NCBI GenBank assembly: GCA_001550305.1
Contig: LRTP01000302.1
Span: 1 to 46,749 of the forward strand
Direction: 5' to 3'
Source of the DNA: Streptomyces diastatochromogenes
GTDB lineage: Bacteria > Actinomycetota > Actinomycetes > Streptomycetales > Streptomycetaceae
DNA length: 46,749 nucleotides
Shown here: positions 33,307 through 42,637 of the stretch, piece after piece
How positions within the stretch are numbered: the stretch's first letter is position 1
How the letters are laid out: every line of letters begins with the position of its first letter
Translations under genes and position numbers: made by a program
Notes under the pieces: model-generated
Database searches by the model: none
What the model was told of the DNA's origin: nothing
The model's input: only the letters and a program-made list of their open reading frames with translations

Positions 33307-33489
33307 TCAGGCTTCCTCTGAGTCGTGCCGGCCGCGGACGCGACGGCGGGGGCGCACCGCCAGGCCCCAGCCACCGGCCCAGCAGCAGACACAACCCACC
33401 AGCGCGCCAACGGTGTTGAGGATGACGTCGTCGATGTCGAAGGCGTGCCCGTTGGTGACCGCTGCCGGGACCAGTGTCACCAGCAGCAT
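33307..33489 (-). pseudogene. C-terminal fragment of a VanZ-like membrane protein
   Basis: This 60-codon remnant reads MLLVTLVPAAVTNGHAFDID, then DVILNTVGALVGCVCCWAGG and a basic tail, matching the last VanZ helix (F-D-x-D-D-[VI]-[IL]-N-x-x-G). The four upstream helices are gone, replaced by unrelated sequence after about 33500. A complete VanZ homologue lies at 36384. Confidence 0.65.
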
Positions 33490-33499
33490 GATCGTCGTG

Positions 33500-34559
33500 G
33501 TGACACCAGGTTCTGTCCGGCGGACTTTTGTTCGAGTGTCACGGCTGGATCACCGTCATGGGAACCGCGGTTGATGACGACGACGACGTCCGACTGGGGC
33601 AGATCGTCGATGTTCGCGATGACGAGGACCCGGGCTATGAGAATGAGGTAGGTGTCTTCAGACTCGCTCGGGGTTCGGTCACGGAGCACACGGAGGTGGG
33701 CTGTCCCCGTGCACCCCGACGCTGAAAGACCCCGAGGCCGTGTTGGTCTACTACTGCACGAATCTCACGAAGTCGACGGGCTGGAGCCGTTGTGGATCGT
33801 GGCCGACACGCTGATTCCGGTCCGAGACCGGAAGGTCGGTACGCCGATGCGAAGGCCCGGCGGGACTCCGTGCCGGCCCAGACGTGCGAGCGCAAGACGT
33901 GCTGGGTGATGGCGCCCACCTCAACACCGGGCTCGTCGTGCCACATGGCACATACCCGGCAGCGGCCCCCAGCACGGTTCAGACCGTGGCCCACCTACAC
34001 AACCCCGCCTCACGTGTGATGGATGGTGAACGTACTGCCGTACGCACCGTACGAGGCCGAGGGCGTGTCGTTCGATCCCGAACGCTGGAGTCATGCGTAG
34101 AGGGCGGACGCATTGCCGACAACCAGCGGAGAGCTTGAGACGTAGCTTCCGATCCTCGTCGACGCCGATGTGCCGGCGGATGGCGTGGAGCAGTCCTTTG
34201 TACGTGCCCTCGGCACCGGGCCGGCCACGATCGACTGGCACGGCGTCTGGCCGGACGCTCCGGGACTCGGCCTCCTGGCGAACTCGAAGTACGAGGGGTG
34301 CAGGCCGTGTTCAACACTGATGACGTGGACTGGGAGCGGCCTGCCGGAGACCATACGGTCTTTGTGTACACGACCAAGTTTGGCAATCTTCCCCCAGCTC
34401 AGTGGTTGGCGGGTCAGGTCCGTGCACCAGTACTGGTGGGGCCCGAGGGGCGGGTGGTGAACGAGGCGGGCAGGGCCGCGCGATGCCCGACCGTCAACCA
34501 TGCACGAGATCGTTCAGGCTGTTCGGTAATTGCGGAACGAGCCCAAAAGCCCCTCGTGC
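33500..34559. other. Gene-poor stretch of about 1 kb
   Basis: Several short frames on both strands overlap, without ribosome sites or recognisable domains. A plus-strand segment at about 34298-34480 (VFNTDDVDWERPAGDHTVFV, then NLPPAQWLAGQVRAPVLVGP) has good protein-like composition and may be a remnant or a small gene. Other pieces look like frame-scrambled coding DNA. The area looks like decayed sequence between a VanZ remnant and the kinase gene. Confidence 0.4.
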
Positions 34560-35639
34560 CTACGACGTGAAGGGAAGCCGGACCGTGACGAGGAGACCTC
34601 CGGCGGGGCGGGGGAGGAGGTCGAGGGTCCCGTCGTGGGCGCGGACGATGCTGTGCACGATGGCAAGGCCGAGACCGACGCCGGCGTGCTCGTCGGTGCG
34701 TACGCGTTCCGTTCCGCGCTGGAAGGGTTCGGTGAGGGTCGGTACCAGTTCCGGTGGGAGCTGACGACCCGTGTTCTCGACCCGCAGCACGCTCGTGTCG
34801 CCGTGCACCTCGGTGTGGACCGTCACGGTGCCGTCGGCGGGGAGGTTGTGGACGATGGCGTTCTGGACGAGGTTCGTCACCATCCGCAGCAGGAGCTCCG
34901 CGGAACCGCTGGTCTGGGCCGCCCCGCCGGTGACGTCGAGCGTGATCCGGCGCTGTTCGGCGAGGGGAAGCAGTGTTTCGGCGGCTTCTTCGGCGATGAG
35001 GGAGAGGTCGACGCTCTCGCGGCTGAAATTTCCGCGGTCACCGCGGCTGAGCAGCAGGAGGGCCTCGGTGAGGTCGATCGCCCGCGAATTGACGACGTGC
35101 AGCCGTTCGATGAGTTCGCCCTGGTCCCGCGCGGGATCCTTGCGGGCGACCTCGAGGAGCGTCCGCGAGATCGCCAGCGGGGTGCGCAGTTCGTGGGAGG
35201 CGTTCGCGGCGAACCGCTGCTGCTCGGCGACGTGGGACTCGAGTTGTTCGAGCATCGAGTCGAACGCGTCGGAGAGTTCGCGGAATTCGTCCTGACGGCC
35301 CTTCATGCGGATCCGGTGGGACAGCGACCCGTTCCCGGCCATCCGTGCCGCATCCGTGATCTGGGTGAGGGGTGCGAGCATCCGGCCGGCGAGGAGCCAT
35401 CCCCCGACGAGGCCGAACACGAGCAGGAAGACCATCGCCACGGCCGCGGCGGGAGCGAAGGTGTGCACAAGGAGGTAGCGGTTGGGCGAGATCCCGAGAA
35501 GGCCCTTCGGATTGTTGGGCACGTAGCGCAGCAGGAATACCCACACCACGGCCAACAGGAGAGCGCCGGCGACGGCGAGGAACCCGGCGTAGCTGAGGGT
35601 GAGTTTCAGTCGGGCGCTGAGCCCTGGGCGTCTATGCAT
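34560..35639 (-). CDS. Sensor histidine kinase (HisKA / HATPase, OmpR-type partner)
   Basis: This 359-residue protein starts at the ATG at 35639, overlapping the regulator stop by 8 bp. It has two transmembrane segments (LTLSYAGFLAVAGALLLAVV and AAVAMVFLLVFGLVGGWLLA) around a short extracytoplasmic loop. A HAMP follows, then HisKA with FAANASHELRTPLAISRTLL (phospho-His near residue 149). The ATPase boxes are NLVQNAIVHN, VENTG and GVGLGLAIVHSIVRAHDG. It is paired with the OmpR-type regulator and follows a VanZ gene, recalling VanS-like sensors of envelope stress. No van ligase genes are present. Confidence 0.93.
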   Translation of the reverse strand: MHRRPGLSARLKLTLSYAGFLAVAGALLLAVVWVFLLRYVPNNPKGLLGISPNRYLLVHTFAPAAAVAMVFLLVFGLVGGWLLAGRMLAPLTQITDAARMAGNGSLSHRIRMKGRQDEFRELSDAFDSMLEQLESHVAEQQRFAANASHELRTPLAISRTLLEVARKDPARDQGELIERLHVVNSRAIDLTEALLLLSRGDRGNFSRESVDLSLIAEEAAETLLPLAEQRRITLDVTGGAAQTSGSAELLLRMVTNLVQNAIVHNLPADGTVTVHTEVHGDTSVLRVENTGRQLPPELVPTLTEPFQRGTERVRTDEHAGVGLGLAIVHSIVRAHDGTLDLLPRPAGGLLVTVRLPFTS

Positions 35640-36315
35640 GCGTACTGCCGGGGCGGTGGGTGTCGATGCGGTAGCCGACACCCGGCACCGTGGCGATGAT
35701 CCATGGTTCCCCGAGCCGTTTGCGCAGCGCGGAGACGGTGATGCGCACGGCGTTGGTGAGAGGGTCGGCGTTCTCGTCCCAGGCCCGTTCCAGCAGTTCT
35801 TCGGCGCTGACGACCCCGCCCTCGGCGGCGACGAGGACTTCGAGGACGGCGAACTGCTTATGGGTCAGCGCGACGTAACGTCCGTCGCGGAAGACCTCCC
35901 GGCGGAAGGGGTCGAGCCGCAGGCCCGCGATCTCGCGGACCGGAGGCCGGGCGTACGCGCGTCTGCGGTCGAGCGCCCTCAGCCGCAGGACGAGCTCCCG
36001 CAGTTCGAACGGCTTGGTGAGGTAGTCGTCTGCGCCGAGCCCGAACCCGGAAGCCTTGTCGTCGATCCGGTCGGCAGCGGTGAGCATGAGGATCGGGATG
36101 CCGCTCCCGGAGGCGACGATGCGTCGGGCGACCTCGTCGCCGGAGGGGCCGGGGATGTCGCGGTCGAGGACCGCGAGGTCGTAGGAGTTGACGCTGAGCA
36201 GTTCCAGGGCGGAGTCGCCGTCGCCCGCGATGTCGGCGGCGATCGCCTCCAGCCGCAGACCGTCACGGACGGCTTCGGCCAGGTAGGGCTCGTCCTCCAC
36301 GATCAGTACGCGCAT
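35632..36315 (-). CDS. OmpR/PhoB-family response regulator
   Basis: This 227-residue protein has a receiver with VLIVEDEPYLAEAVRDGL, phospho-acceptor Asp in LAVLDRDIPGPSG, the conserved Thr in ILMLTAADR and Lys in DDYLTKPFELREL. The C-terminal winged helix has LTHKQFAVLEVLVAAEGGVV, then RITVSALRKRLGEP and VPGVGYRID. It lies 68 bp after the VanZ gene and overlaps the kinase by 8 bp, so a three-gene operon is likely. Confidence 0.94.
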   Translation of the reverse strand: MRVLIVEDEPYLAEAVRDGLRLEAIAADIAGDGDSALELLSVNSYDLAVLDRDIPGPSGDEVARRIVASGSGIPILMLTAADRIDDKASGFGLGADDYLTKPFELRELVLRLRALDRRRAYARPPVREIAGLRLDPFRREVFRDGRYVALTHKQFAVLEVLVAAEGGVVSAEELLERAWDENADPLTNAVRITVSALRKRLGEPWIIATVPGVGYRIDTHRPGSTHA

Positions 36316-36383
36316 GTCCGAACCCTAAGCAGCACAACATATCGCCGACGTATGCAATGACGTAGGCACACCGGACCCCCGAC

Positions 36384-37088
36384 TCAGCCTGCCGGTGCCG
36401 GCGCGGGGCCAGGCTGGTCCGACGGCGCTTCCGCCGTTGTGCGCCACCAGCGGCGCGACGCCATCGCGGCCAGCGCGGCGCCGGTGGCGTTGACCAGCAC
36501 GTCGTCCACGGAGGACACCCGGTCCAGCCGCAGGACGTACTGTGCGGTTTCGACCAGGACCGAGCAGCCCGCCCCGAGCGCCAGGATCCGCGGCACGGAG
36601 GCCAGCGCCGCGAACCGCATCGGGGCGAAGAACCCCAGCGCCGCGAAGATCAGCAGGTTGCCGACGATCTGGCCCGCCCCCATCGTGACCAGGTCCCGCA
36701 GCGGTACCAGGCTCACCCGGGCGGGGACGGTGCCGGCCCCGGGGCCCGGCATCATGGTCATCCATATGAACGGCACCGTCCCGTGGACCATGCCCACCTC
36801 GGCCAGCGACATCCGCCACGCCGATGGGACACCGGCGGCCCGCCGACGGCGCGCCAGAGCCCACACCACCAGCGCGGCCAACGGCAGCGCGACCAACGTC
36901 ATGAGCACCACACCGTTGAACGCGTCGAAGCAGCCGTGCCACCGCCCGGCCATGCACATCGGAGCGGACATCATGAGCGGCCGCCGTACGACGAACGCGG
37001 CGCTCGCGATGCCGAGGATCGCGAGGCTGAGGAGCACGATCCTGCGCGCGCGGCGGGGCGGCGCTGACAGGGATGCGTTGTGGTTCAT
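36384..37088 (-). CDS. VanZ-family membrane protein
   Basis: This 234-residue protein has about five hydrophobic segments. The VanZ-like end is SVLVETAQYVLRLDRVSSVDDVLVNATGAAL, quoted here only as family position: E-x-x-Q-Y, then V-D-D-V-x-x-N-x-x-G. The C-terminus is Pro/Ala-rich. VanZ homologues are linked to teicoplanin-type glycopeptide and lipoglycopeptide tolerance in other bacteria by an unclear mechanism. Here it leads an operon with a VanR/VanS-like pair. The start is ATG (MNHNASLSAPPRRARR). No other glycopeptide-resistance gene is nearby. Confidence 0.87.
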   Translation of the reverse strand: MNHNASLSAPPRRARRIVLLSLAILGIASAAFVVRRPLMMSAPMCMAGRWHGCFDAFNGVVLMTLVALPLAALVVWALARRRRAAGVPSAWRMSLAEVGMVHGTVPFIWMTMMPGPGAGTVPARVSLVPLRDLVTMGAGQIVGNLLIFAALGFFAPMRFAALASVPRILALGAGCSVLVETAQYVLRLDRVSSVDDVLVNATGAALAAMASRRWWRTTAEAPSDQPGPAPAPAG

Positions 37089-37269
37089 GCCCCCATTGGA
37101 GAGGGAGGGCCGTTGCGGTGGGGTATGCGATTTTCGATACGCCCGCGATACACGGAATCCCCGGTATCAAGGAACTGCGCAAGCCGGCGGTGAGATGGTC
37201 CCGCCGCTGGTGATCGCGCCGGCCCAGCTACTGCAGGTGCTGGACGACTCGTCCGTGAACATGGCACTG

Positions 37270-37660
37270 CCGAGCATCCAGCACGAGCGTGAAGTCGGGC
37301 GGTGCCGAGCATGGCCTGGTGGACGCCGTTGTCCTTGGGCCGGCAGTCCCGCAGGATCTTCCAGCTCTTCAGGCGGGACAGGGTGTGCTCGAAGCGGGCA
37401 CGTGCTTTGCGGTGAACCCTGTTCTCGGCCTCCTGCTCGGCACTCAGGTGTCGTTGGTTTCTCCGTCTGCGGTGCGGGATGAGCGCACCGGTGCCCCGGT
37501 AGCCTCCGGCGGCGATGATCGGAGCTCCGCGACTGGCCCGGTCAACGCCGGATGGGGTGAACGCCCTGCAGTCGTTGGGGTTGCCGGGCAGTGGGAGGCC
37601 GATGGCCACCACAAGGCGGCTCTTGGTGTCGATGACGACCTGCAGGTTCGCCGAGCGAGA
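37270..37660 (-). pseudogene. IS5-family transposase fragment (C-terminal DDE part)
   Basis: The frame reads NLQVVIDTKSRLVVAIGLPL, PGNPNDCRAF, APIIAAGGYRGTGALIPHRR and RKARARFEHTLSRLKSWKIL, ending GVHQAMLGTARLHARAG. This is the C-terminal half of IS5-type DDE transposases (second Asp region, then Y-R-x-R-x-x-x-E-H). The expected aspartate in 'ADGGYRG' is Ala here. The N-terminal half is missing, and 37661-37860 upstream shows no gene. Confidence 0.75.
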
Positions 37661-37860
37661 TCACCCCTCCCATGCCCACCCAACGCCACAACACGCACGG
37701 CAGCTCCATAGCGCCTCGCGCACCGCCCTCGTCAGCACTGCCCGCCGACTGCCCGCCCGGTCAACTCCAGGTGTAGATCGGCAGCGAGTTCCTCGGCCGC
37801 GTCGCTCCAGAGACCCGTCTTCACGCGGGCACCCCGGCCTCGTCCATGACCACGGCCATC

Positions 37861-39215
37861 TCACCTGAGGGAAGGGGCGGGGTTGGCACCCGCGCTGGAG
37901 GCCAGCTCGGGCAGGGCGAGGGCCTCGAGGAGCCGGGGGAGCGGCAGGCGTGGGTCGAGGGTCGCCGCTTGGCGCGTCCAGACGTCCGGGTCGTGGCTGA
38001 GTCGCTCGATCAGGTCGGGGCCGGCGGCGGGGTCGCGGACTACCAGCTGTCGGTAGATGCCGTCCGGATGGTCCGCGTAGCGGGCGGCGAGCCCCTCGCG
38101 GGGGAAGCGGGGGTGGCCGGTCGCCATCCAGGCGGAGAACGTCCCGCCGAGCCGTGCGTACACGCTCATCAGGACCTCCTCCGGGGTGTCGGGGTGATGG
38201 ATGGCCAGGTGGGTGCGCACGAGGATGTCCGTGTCCTCGGCCAGCAGCCGCAGGAGATCGGGTGGCAGATGGGGGCTGCGGGCCGCGGCGCGGCGCAGCA
38301 GAGGATGGGCGGAGGTCGCGGCCCGGTGCAGCACGTCCTGATCGGCGATACCGGCCGCCACCCAGTCCACGTCACCCCGTGCGTGCGGGGCCACTGTGAA
38401 GTCGATCGCGGCGCGTCGGGCTTCGGCCAGCTCGGGCCGGAGGGAGACGGCGAGCCGCACCCCGTCGTCGGGGTCGACGGCGAGACGGTCCACGAGGTCG
38501 GCCGGCAGCGACGGATTGCCGGCGAGTTCGATCAGGTGGACGCCCTCGGCGAGGAACCGCTCGGCGTCCGCGCGGTCGAGGAGCCCCCGGCGTAGCGCCT
38601 CGGGCAGGGCGGCGGGGTCGCGGAGCAGCGCCGCCGTGAGTCGTGCGTCGTGAGGACACGCGCACAGCGCAGCCGATCGCCGTACTTCACGGTCCGGGTC
38701 GTCGAGCAGCGCGGCACGCCCGTCCGCTGTCAGGTCGTCCAGACCCGCAGGGCGGCACGTTGTGCGGCCGGATCGGGATGCCGGACCAGGGAGGCGAGGA
38801 AGGACGGCACCAGGTGGCGCGAGTGCAACAGTGCGCTACGTACGGACGGTTCGGGGTCTTCCAGGAGACGCCCACACACGGCGTCCGGCAGCGGACGGAC
38901 CTTCGTCCGGTGATCGTGGGTCCACTCGGGTCCGCTTGCGACGGCGGCCCGCACCTTGGGCGACGGGTCGTCCGCGAGCCGGGCCCGCTGCCCGGCATCC
39001 GCCTGGCCGCTCGTCGCGAACTCGACTCGCGCGTCCAGGACCGGGTGGGTGAGGATAGCCGCCACGGCCGACTCGGGCATCCTCGGCCGGTGGAGGGCCT
39101 GGAAGGGCGGGCCGTGGCTCCCGCCGTCGAAGGCGATCAGTCGCAGCAGCAGCGGTGTGGGAAGGGCCGGGTTGGAGGCGACTCCGTCCAGCGCGGAAGA
39201 GTAGAAGGCGACCAC
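37861..39215 (-). pseudogene. LRV (leucine-rich variant) repeat protein split by a frameshift
   Basis: A GTG at 39215 with ggagag opens a frame of 161 residues (SSALDGVASNPALPTPLLLR, VRAAVASGPEW, VRSALLHSRHL) that stops at 38730. The next frame continues without a start: LDDLTADGRAALLDDPDREV, SAALCACPHDARLTA, then DRLAVDPDDGVRLAVSLRPE, to a stop at 37861. Together they form a protein of about 450 residues of repeated 'L-D-D-P-[SD]-x-x-V-R-x-A-[VL]-A' units, an alpha-solenoid typical of streptomycete LRV/HEAT-like proteins. Loss of one G near 38747-38752 explains the shift (ctgcgg for ctggcgg). Confidence 0.8.
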
Positions 39216-39670
39216 GTCTCAGCTCTCCGCCCCGTCGCTTTGCACGCAACCCCGACACCTACGCGGCATCGGCCTTTCGGGTCAACGGCCGTCATCCTGC
39301 CACGGCCGGGGCTGCCTCCGCACGCGATCACCGAGAGCCCCGACCACGTCCGGTAGATGTCTTCCGTACCGCGTCAGCCACAACAGCCGGGACCTTTCTG
39401 TGGCGCTCAGGCCGACTCGGATAGGTATGAACCTCCCGCGCGAACGCCACAACGATACGGGGCCGGTGTGAGGGCTGACTCGCCATAGCGGGGCGCGAGC
39501 CAGTGCAGCCCCTGCCGAATCGGACAGGTCACCAGCCCCTGCTCCTGTCCGCGTTCCGGAACTCCGCATGCTCGCAACCACGCCCACGCCACGGCCATCT
39601 CCGCCTCGTTCAGACAATCGCACGGCGACACCCGGGAGTCGGACGCGACGGGCACGCTCGCCCAGAAACC
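39216..39670. other. Spacer of about 455 bp with no clear gene
   Basis: Open frames on both strands lack recognisable domains. The 3' end runs into the decayed response regulator, whose own receiver start (first strand and acidic pocket) has been lost or scrambled here. Confidence 0.4.
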
Positions 39671-40260
39671 TGATGGACGTCCGTAGGCCCGGCATGACCG
39701 GCGTCGAAGCCACGCGGCGCATCGCCACCAGCTGGCCCGGGCCGGGCGAGGCTCCGCGTGTCCTCGTGCTCACCACATTCGAGCTGGACGAGTATGTGCG
39801 CGCGGCGTTGCGGGCCGGGGCCGCCGGTTTCCTGTTGAAGAACAGCCATCCTGACCAGCTCGCCCAGGCCATTCGCGCGGCCGCAGGCGGCGAGGCCGTA
39901 CTCGCCCCGAGCGTCACGCGCCGCCTCATCGACACCGTCACCGCGTTGCCTGCCGCTCTGCTGCCCAACGCCCGTTCACGCCGACCTCGCACGGCGCGAG
40001 GGCGGCCCTGAAGACGGGCTGGAGGGGCTGAACGCGCTCACCGCACGCGAACTTCAGGTCCGTGTCCTGGTCACCCGAGGCATGTCCAACGCCCAGATTG
40101 CCGCAGCCCTCGGCCTCACTGAGGGGAACATGAAGAGCTGCGTCAACCGCATCCTCACCCGTTCTTACATGGAACGACGCGTCACCAAGGGCCACACACG
40201 ACGCGAAGCCATCCGATACCTCAATCGCTGCGTGCACGCGATACCTACCAGGCCCTCATC
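39671..40260 (+). pseudogene. Decayed NarL/LuxR-type response regulator
   Basis: The receiver begins at MDVRRPGMTGVEATRRIATS (the phospho-Asp segment) and runs through VLVLTTFELDEYVRAALRAG and GFLLKNSHPDQLAQAIRAAA. The frame is then lost near 39965. The HTH continues in another frame: LNALTARELQVRVLVTRGMS, NAQIAAALGLTEGNMKSCVN and RILTRSYMERRV. The first 50 or so receiver residues are missing. It is a frameshifted, truncated remnant with a recognisable order of parts. Confidence 0.8.
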
Positions 40261-40320
40261 GCAGGCAGGAGGAATCTCCTGGAGCCAACACCACCGATTG
40301 ACGTTCATAGGAGCGTCTGT

Positions 40321-40590
40321 GTGCTTCTTCTCCGTACTGATGAGGGCTGTACGGAGCTGAACCGCAGAGGTGCTCAGCTGCTGTCCCAGGTTCTGATCGA
40401 GCGTGAGGAGAAGAACGGTGTCGCGATCGCCTTGAACGAGAGTTCAGCGGCTGGACCAAGTCCGTTGCCGATCCGCGGCTCTGCGTGGCCATCGTGGAGC
40501 GTCTGGCCTTCGGCGGCAACCTGATCCAGACCGGCACCGACTTCTACCGCCTCGCCATCGCCCAAGCCCGGGCCGCCCGCGCAGGACACC
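40321..40590 (+). pseudogene. IS21-family IstB-like helper ATPase fragment
   Basis: TELNRRGAQLLSQVLIEREE and KNGVAIALNES in one frame, then FSGWTKSVADPRLCVAIVER and LAFGGNLIQTGTDFYRLAIA in the next, match the C-terminal end of IstB proteins. There they read like L-x-x-R-G-x-x-L-L-F-Q-V-[IL] ... N-x-x-F-x-x-W ... D-R-L ... I-x-G-x-S-Y-R-L. The Walker motifs and all of IstA are absent. A frameshift lies near 40440-40450. Confidence 0.75.
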
Positions 40591-40683
40591 ACAGGTTAGT
40601 CGCGGGTCGATTGACGTCGCAGTCGCGATTCTGCTGTTGGCAGACCGACTGGACGGCACATCGCGGCCTGTCAGGATGGCCGC

Positions 40684-41400
40684 ATGGGGAAGAACACGGC
40701 GGTGCGTCGACTCGACCTGGGATACTTCATCCGGCCGGCTTCAGAAACAGGCGGCCCGCAACCGCGAGTTGAACCCGTACTCGCCTATCTGGTGCAACAC
40801 GACCAGGGACTGATCCTCTTCGACACCGGCATCGGCAACGCCGATCGCGAGACCGAAGCGCATTACCGACCCCAACGCCGTGCACTGCAGGAGGCACTGT
40901 CGGCGGCTGGAGTCACTCTCGGCGATATCTCTCTGGTCGTGAACTGCCACCTCCACTTCGACCACTGCGGCGGGAATCCTCTCCTGGGCGGCAAGCCGAT
41001 CCTCGTCCAGGAAGCCGAGCTGGCCGCCGCCCGCCGGGGCAACTACACCATCGACGAGCTTGTCGACTTCCCCGGCGCGGCCTACGAGGAACTCGCTGGT
41101 GAGACCGAGATCTGGCCGGGCGTCTGGATCATCCCGACACCCGGGCACACCCAAGGGCATCAGTCGCTGGTCCTTCGGCAAGGCGACGGCACTGTGATCC
41201 TCGCCGGACAGGCGCACGACTTCGCATCCCAGTTCGCGGCGGACCAGCTGGCCCGCCAGGCCGCACTTCACGGCGTTGAACAGCCACTTCCTGCCTATGA
41301 GCACTGGGTGGAGCGGCTTGCCGACTTCGACCCACGACGTGTGCTCTTTGCCCATGACTGCTCGGTCTGGGAACCCTCACACAGCAACTTCCAGAACTGA
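40684..41400 (+). CDS. MBL-fold metallo-hydrolase (N-acyl homoserine lactonase-like)
   Basis: This 238-residue protein has the metal motif H-x-H-x-D-H in VVNCHLHFDHCGGNPLLGG (near residues 89-95). It also has the downstream His in IIPTPGHTQGHQSLVLRQG, AGQAHDF in place of the usual G-D, and a late FAHDCS. The order fits the AttM/AiiA-like lactonase group, although substrates vary widely (lactones, esters, thioesters). The start is ATG at 40684. It is intact between IS remnants. Quorum quenching is possible but unproven. Confidence 0.88.
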   Translation: MGKNTAVRRLDLGYFIRPASETGGPQPRVEPVLAYLVQHDQGLILFDTGIGNADRETEAHYRPQRRALQEALSAAGVTLGDISLVVNCHLHFDHCGGNPLLGGKPILVQEAELAAARRGNYTIDELVDFPGAAYEELAGETEIWPGVWIIPTPGHTQGHQSLVLRQGDGTVILAGQAHDFASQFAADQLARQAALHGVEQPLPAYEHWVERLADFDPRRVLFAHDCSVWEPSHSNFQN

Positions 41401-41656
41401 CGTGGAGATGCCGACTCGCGTCGTCCGCATAAGCGTGGGCCGACCGGCGGTCATCGCCACGACCCCGAGGACGAGCCAGATCTCGGTGGGGTGGTGTCAC
41501 TTCTCGACGACGTCTCGCGGGCCTGTGATCGACGAGTGGCTTTCAACTCGTTGACAAGAGGTTTCCGTTCACAGGCCTTCTGTGCCATTGCGTGAAGACC
41601 AACAGTCACGCTGTGCACGCGACCACAAGAAGTGGACCGGAGTCTGAGCTTGTCTT

Positions 41657-42190
41657 TCAACCTCGTTCGGCGCTGTTCAGGGTGTGCTCCCAGGTGAGTA
41701 GGCCGTAGGTCCGGCCCTTGTCGGTGACGGTCTCGGGGGCTGAGCTGGAGGGGTGGAAGCCGGCCGATCGTGCGACGGCGATGCTGGGGTGGTTGTCGGG
41801 TTCGATCTCCAGGATCACCCTCGGCAGGGCGACGGTGGTGTGCGCGAACTCGGTCATCGTTCGAAGAGCGCGCACTGCCAGTCGTTGTCCCCGGTGGGCG
41901 GCGCCGACGATGTAGCCGATGCTGCCAGTGGCACGGTTGAGCAGGACTTCTCCCAGTGCCTGATGCCCATTGGTGGTGATGGCTAGGTGGATCCGGTCGT
42001 TTGCGTGCCGGGCTTGTTGTGCGCTGCGCAGGTATCGCAGTGCCGCGGTCTGGCCGAACGGTGACTCCAGAGGGGTCCGGTATGCGACATCGGGGTCGTC
42101 GAACAGCTCTTGCATGACAGCGAGGTCATCGTTCGTCCATTCACGCAGCACGAGGCCGTGAGCGGTGAGCCGAAGGGAAAACGTGTCCAT
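41657..42190 (-). CDS. GNAT-family N-acetyltransferase
   Basis: This 177-residue protein has the RimJ/RimL-type GNAT layout: GLVLREWTNDDLAVMQELFD at the start, then GEVLLNRATGSIGYIVGAAH. The acetyl-CoA motif is GQRLAVRALRTMTEFAH, followed by VILEIEPDNHPSIAVARSAG and the conserved F after it (GFHP). The usual Q/R-x-x-G-x-G/A loop reads RGQRLA. The start is ATG at 42190 (GTG 42196 is possible). The substrate is unknown. Confidence 0.88.
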   Translation of the reverse strand: MDTFSLRLTAHGLVLREWTNDDLAVMQELFDDPDVAYRTPLESPFGQTAALRYLRSAQQARHANDRIHLAITTNGHQALGEVLLNRATGSIGYIVGAAHRGQRLAVRALRTMTEFAHTTVALPRVILEIEPDNHPSIAVARSAGFHPSSSAPETVTDKGRTYGLLTWEHTLNSAERG

Positions 42191-42258
42191 GACCACGTCA
42201 TTCTGCCCTGAGATTGCCGACTAGTGCCGTCTCGCACAAGTTCGTGGAGGGGTGTTGG

Positions 42259-42627
42259 TCAGGGGGTGGGGTCGCCGAGGTAGAGGAGGCAGGCGCAGTC
42301 CAGGGCGTCTTCGGGTGAGCCGAAGGGCAGTCCGGTGGGCAGGAAGTTGTCCTCGTATTTGCCTCGGCTGGCGAGGTAGATCGCGAAGCCCCAGGTGTGC
42401 AGGACACCGGTGAAGCGCAGGCGGCACAGCGGCAGCGGCTCCTGTTCGCTGGGCAACTCGCCTGCCACGTAGGCAAACCCGGTGCGGAAGCGGACCTGGA
42501 CAGCGGCCAATTGGGGCCAATGTTCCTTTGCGCGGGCGTTAAGGCGCAGGCGCAGGTGGTGCTGCATGGACTCCGGTGGGTTCTTCGGCACGGGTCCATC
42601 CTGCAGGGTCCCGCTTCGACACGCCAT
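42259..42627 (-). CDS. Conserved-looking hypothetical protein
   Basis: This protein has up to 122 residues; starts at ATG 42627, GTG 42591 or ATG 42567 are possible. Sequence includes HHLRLRLNARAKEHWPQLAA, VQVRFRTGFAYVAGELPSEQ, PLCRLRFTGVLHTWGFAIYL and ASRGKYEDNFLPTGLPFGSP. The composition and codon use look genuine. I do not recognise a named domain; similar short proteins occur widely in streptomycetes. Its 5' end touches the left end of an IS630 element, so the original start may have been displaced by the insertion. Confidence 0.65.
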   Translation of the reverse strand: MACRSGTLQDGPVPKNPPESMQHHLRLRLNARAKEHWPQLAAVQVRFRTGFAYVAGELPSEQEPLPLCRLRFTGVLHTWGFAIYLASRGKYEDNFLPTGLPFGSPEDALDCACLLYLGDPTP

Positions 42628-42637
42628 GATCATCTCT

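Noticed and set aside
34560..37088. A vancomycin-resistance cluster
   Set aside because: There are no VanH/VanA/VanX-type genes; only VanZ and a generic kinase/regulator pair are present.
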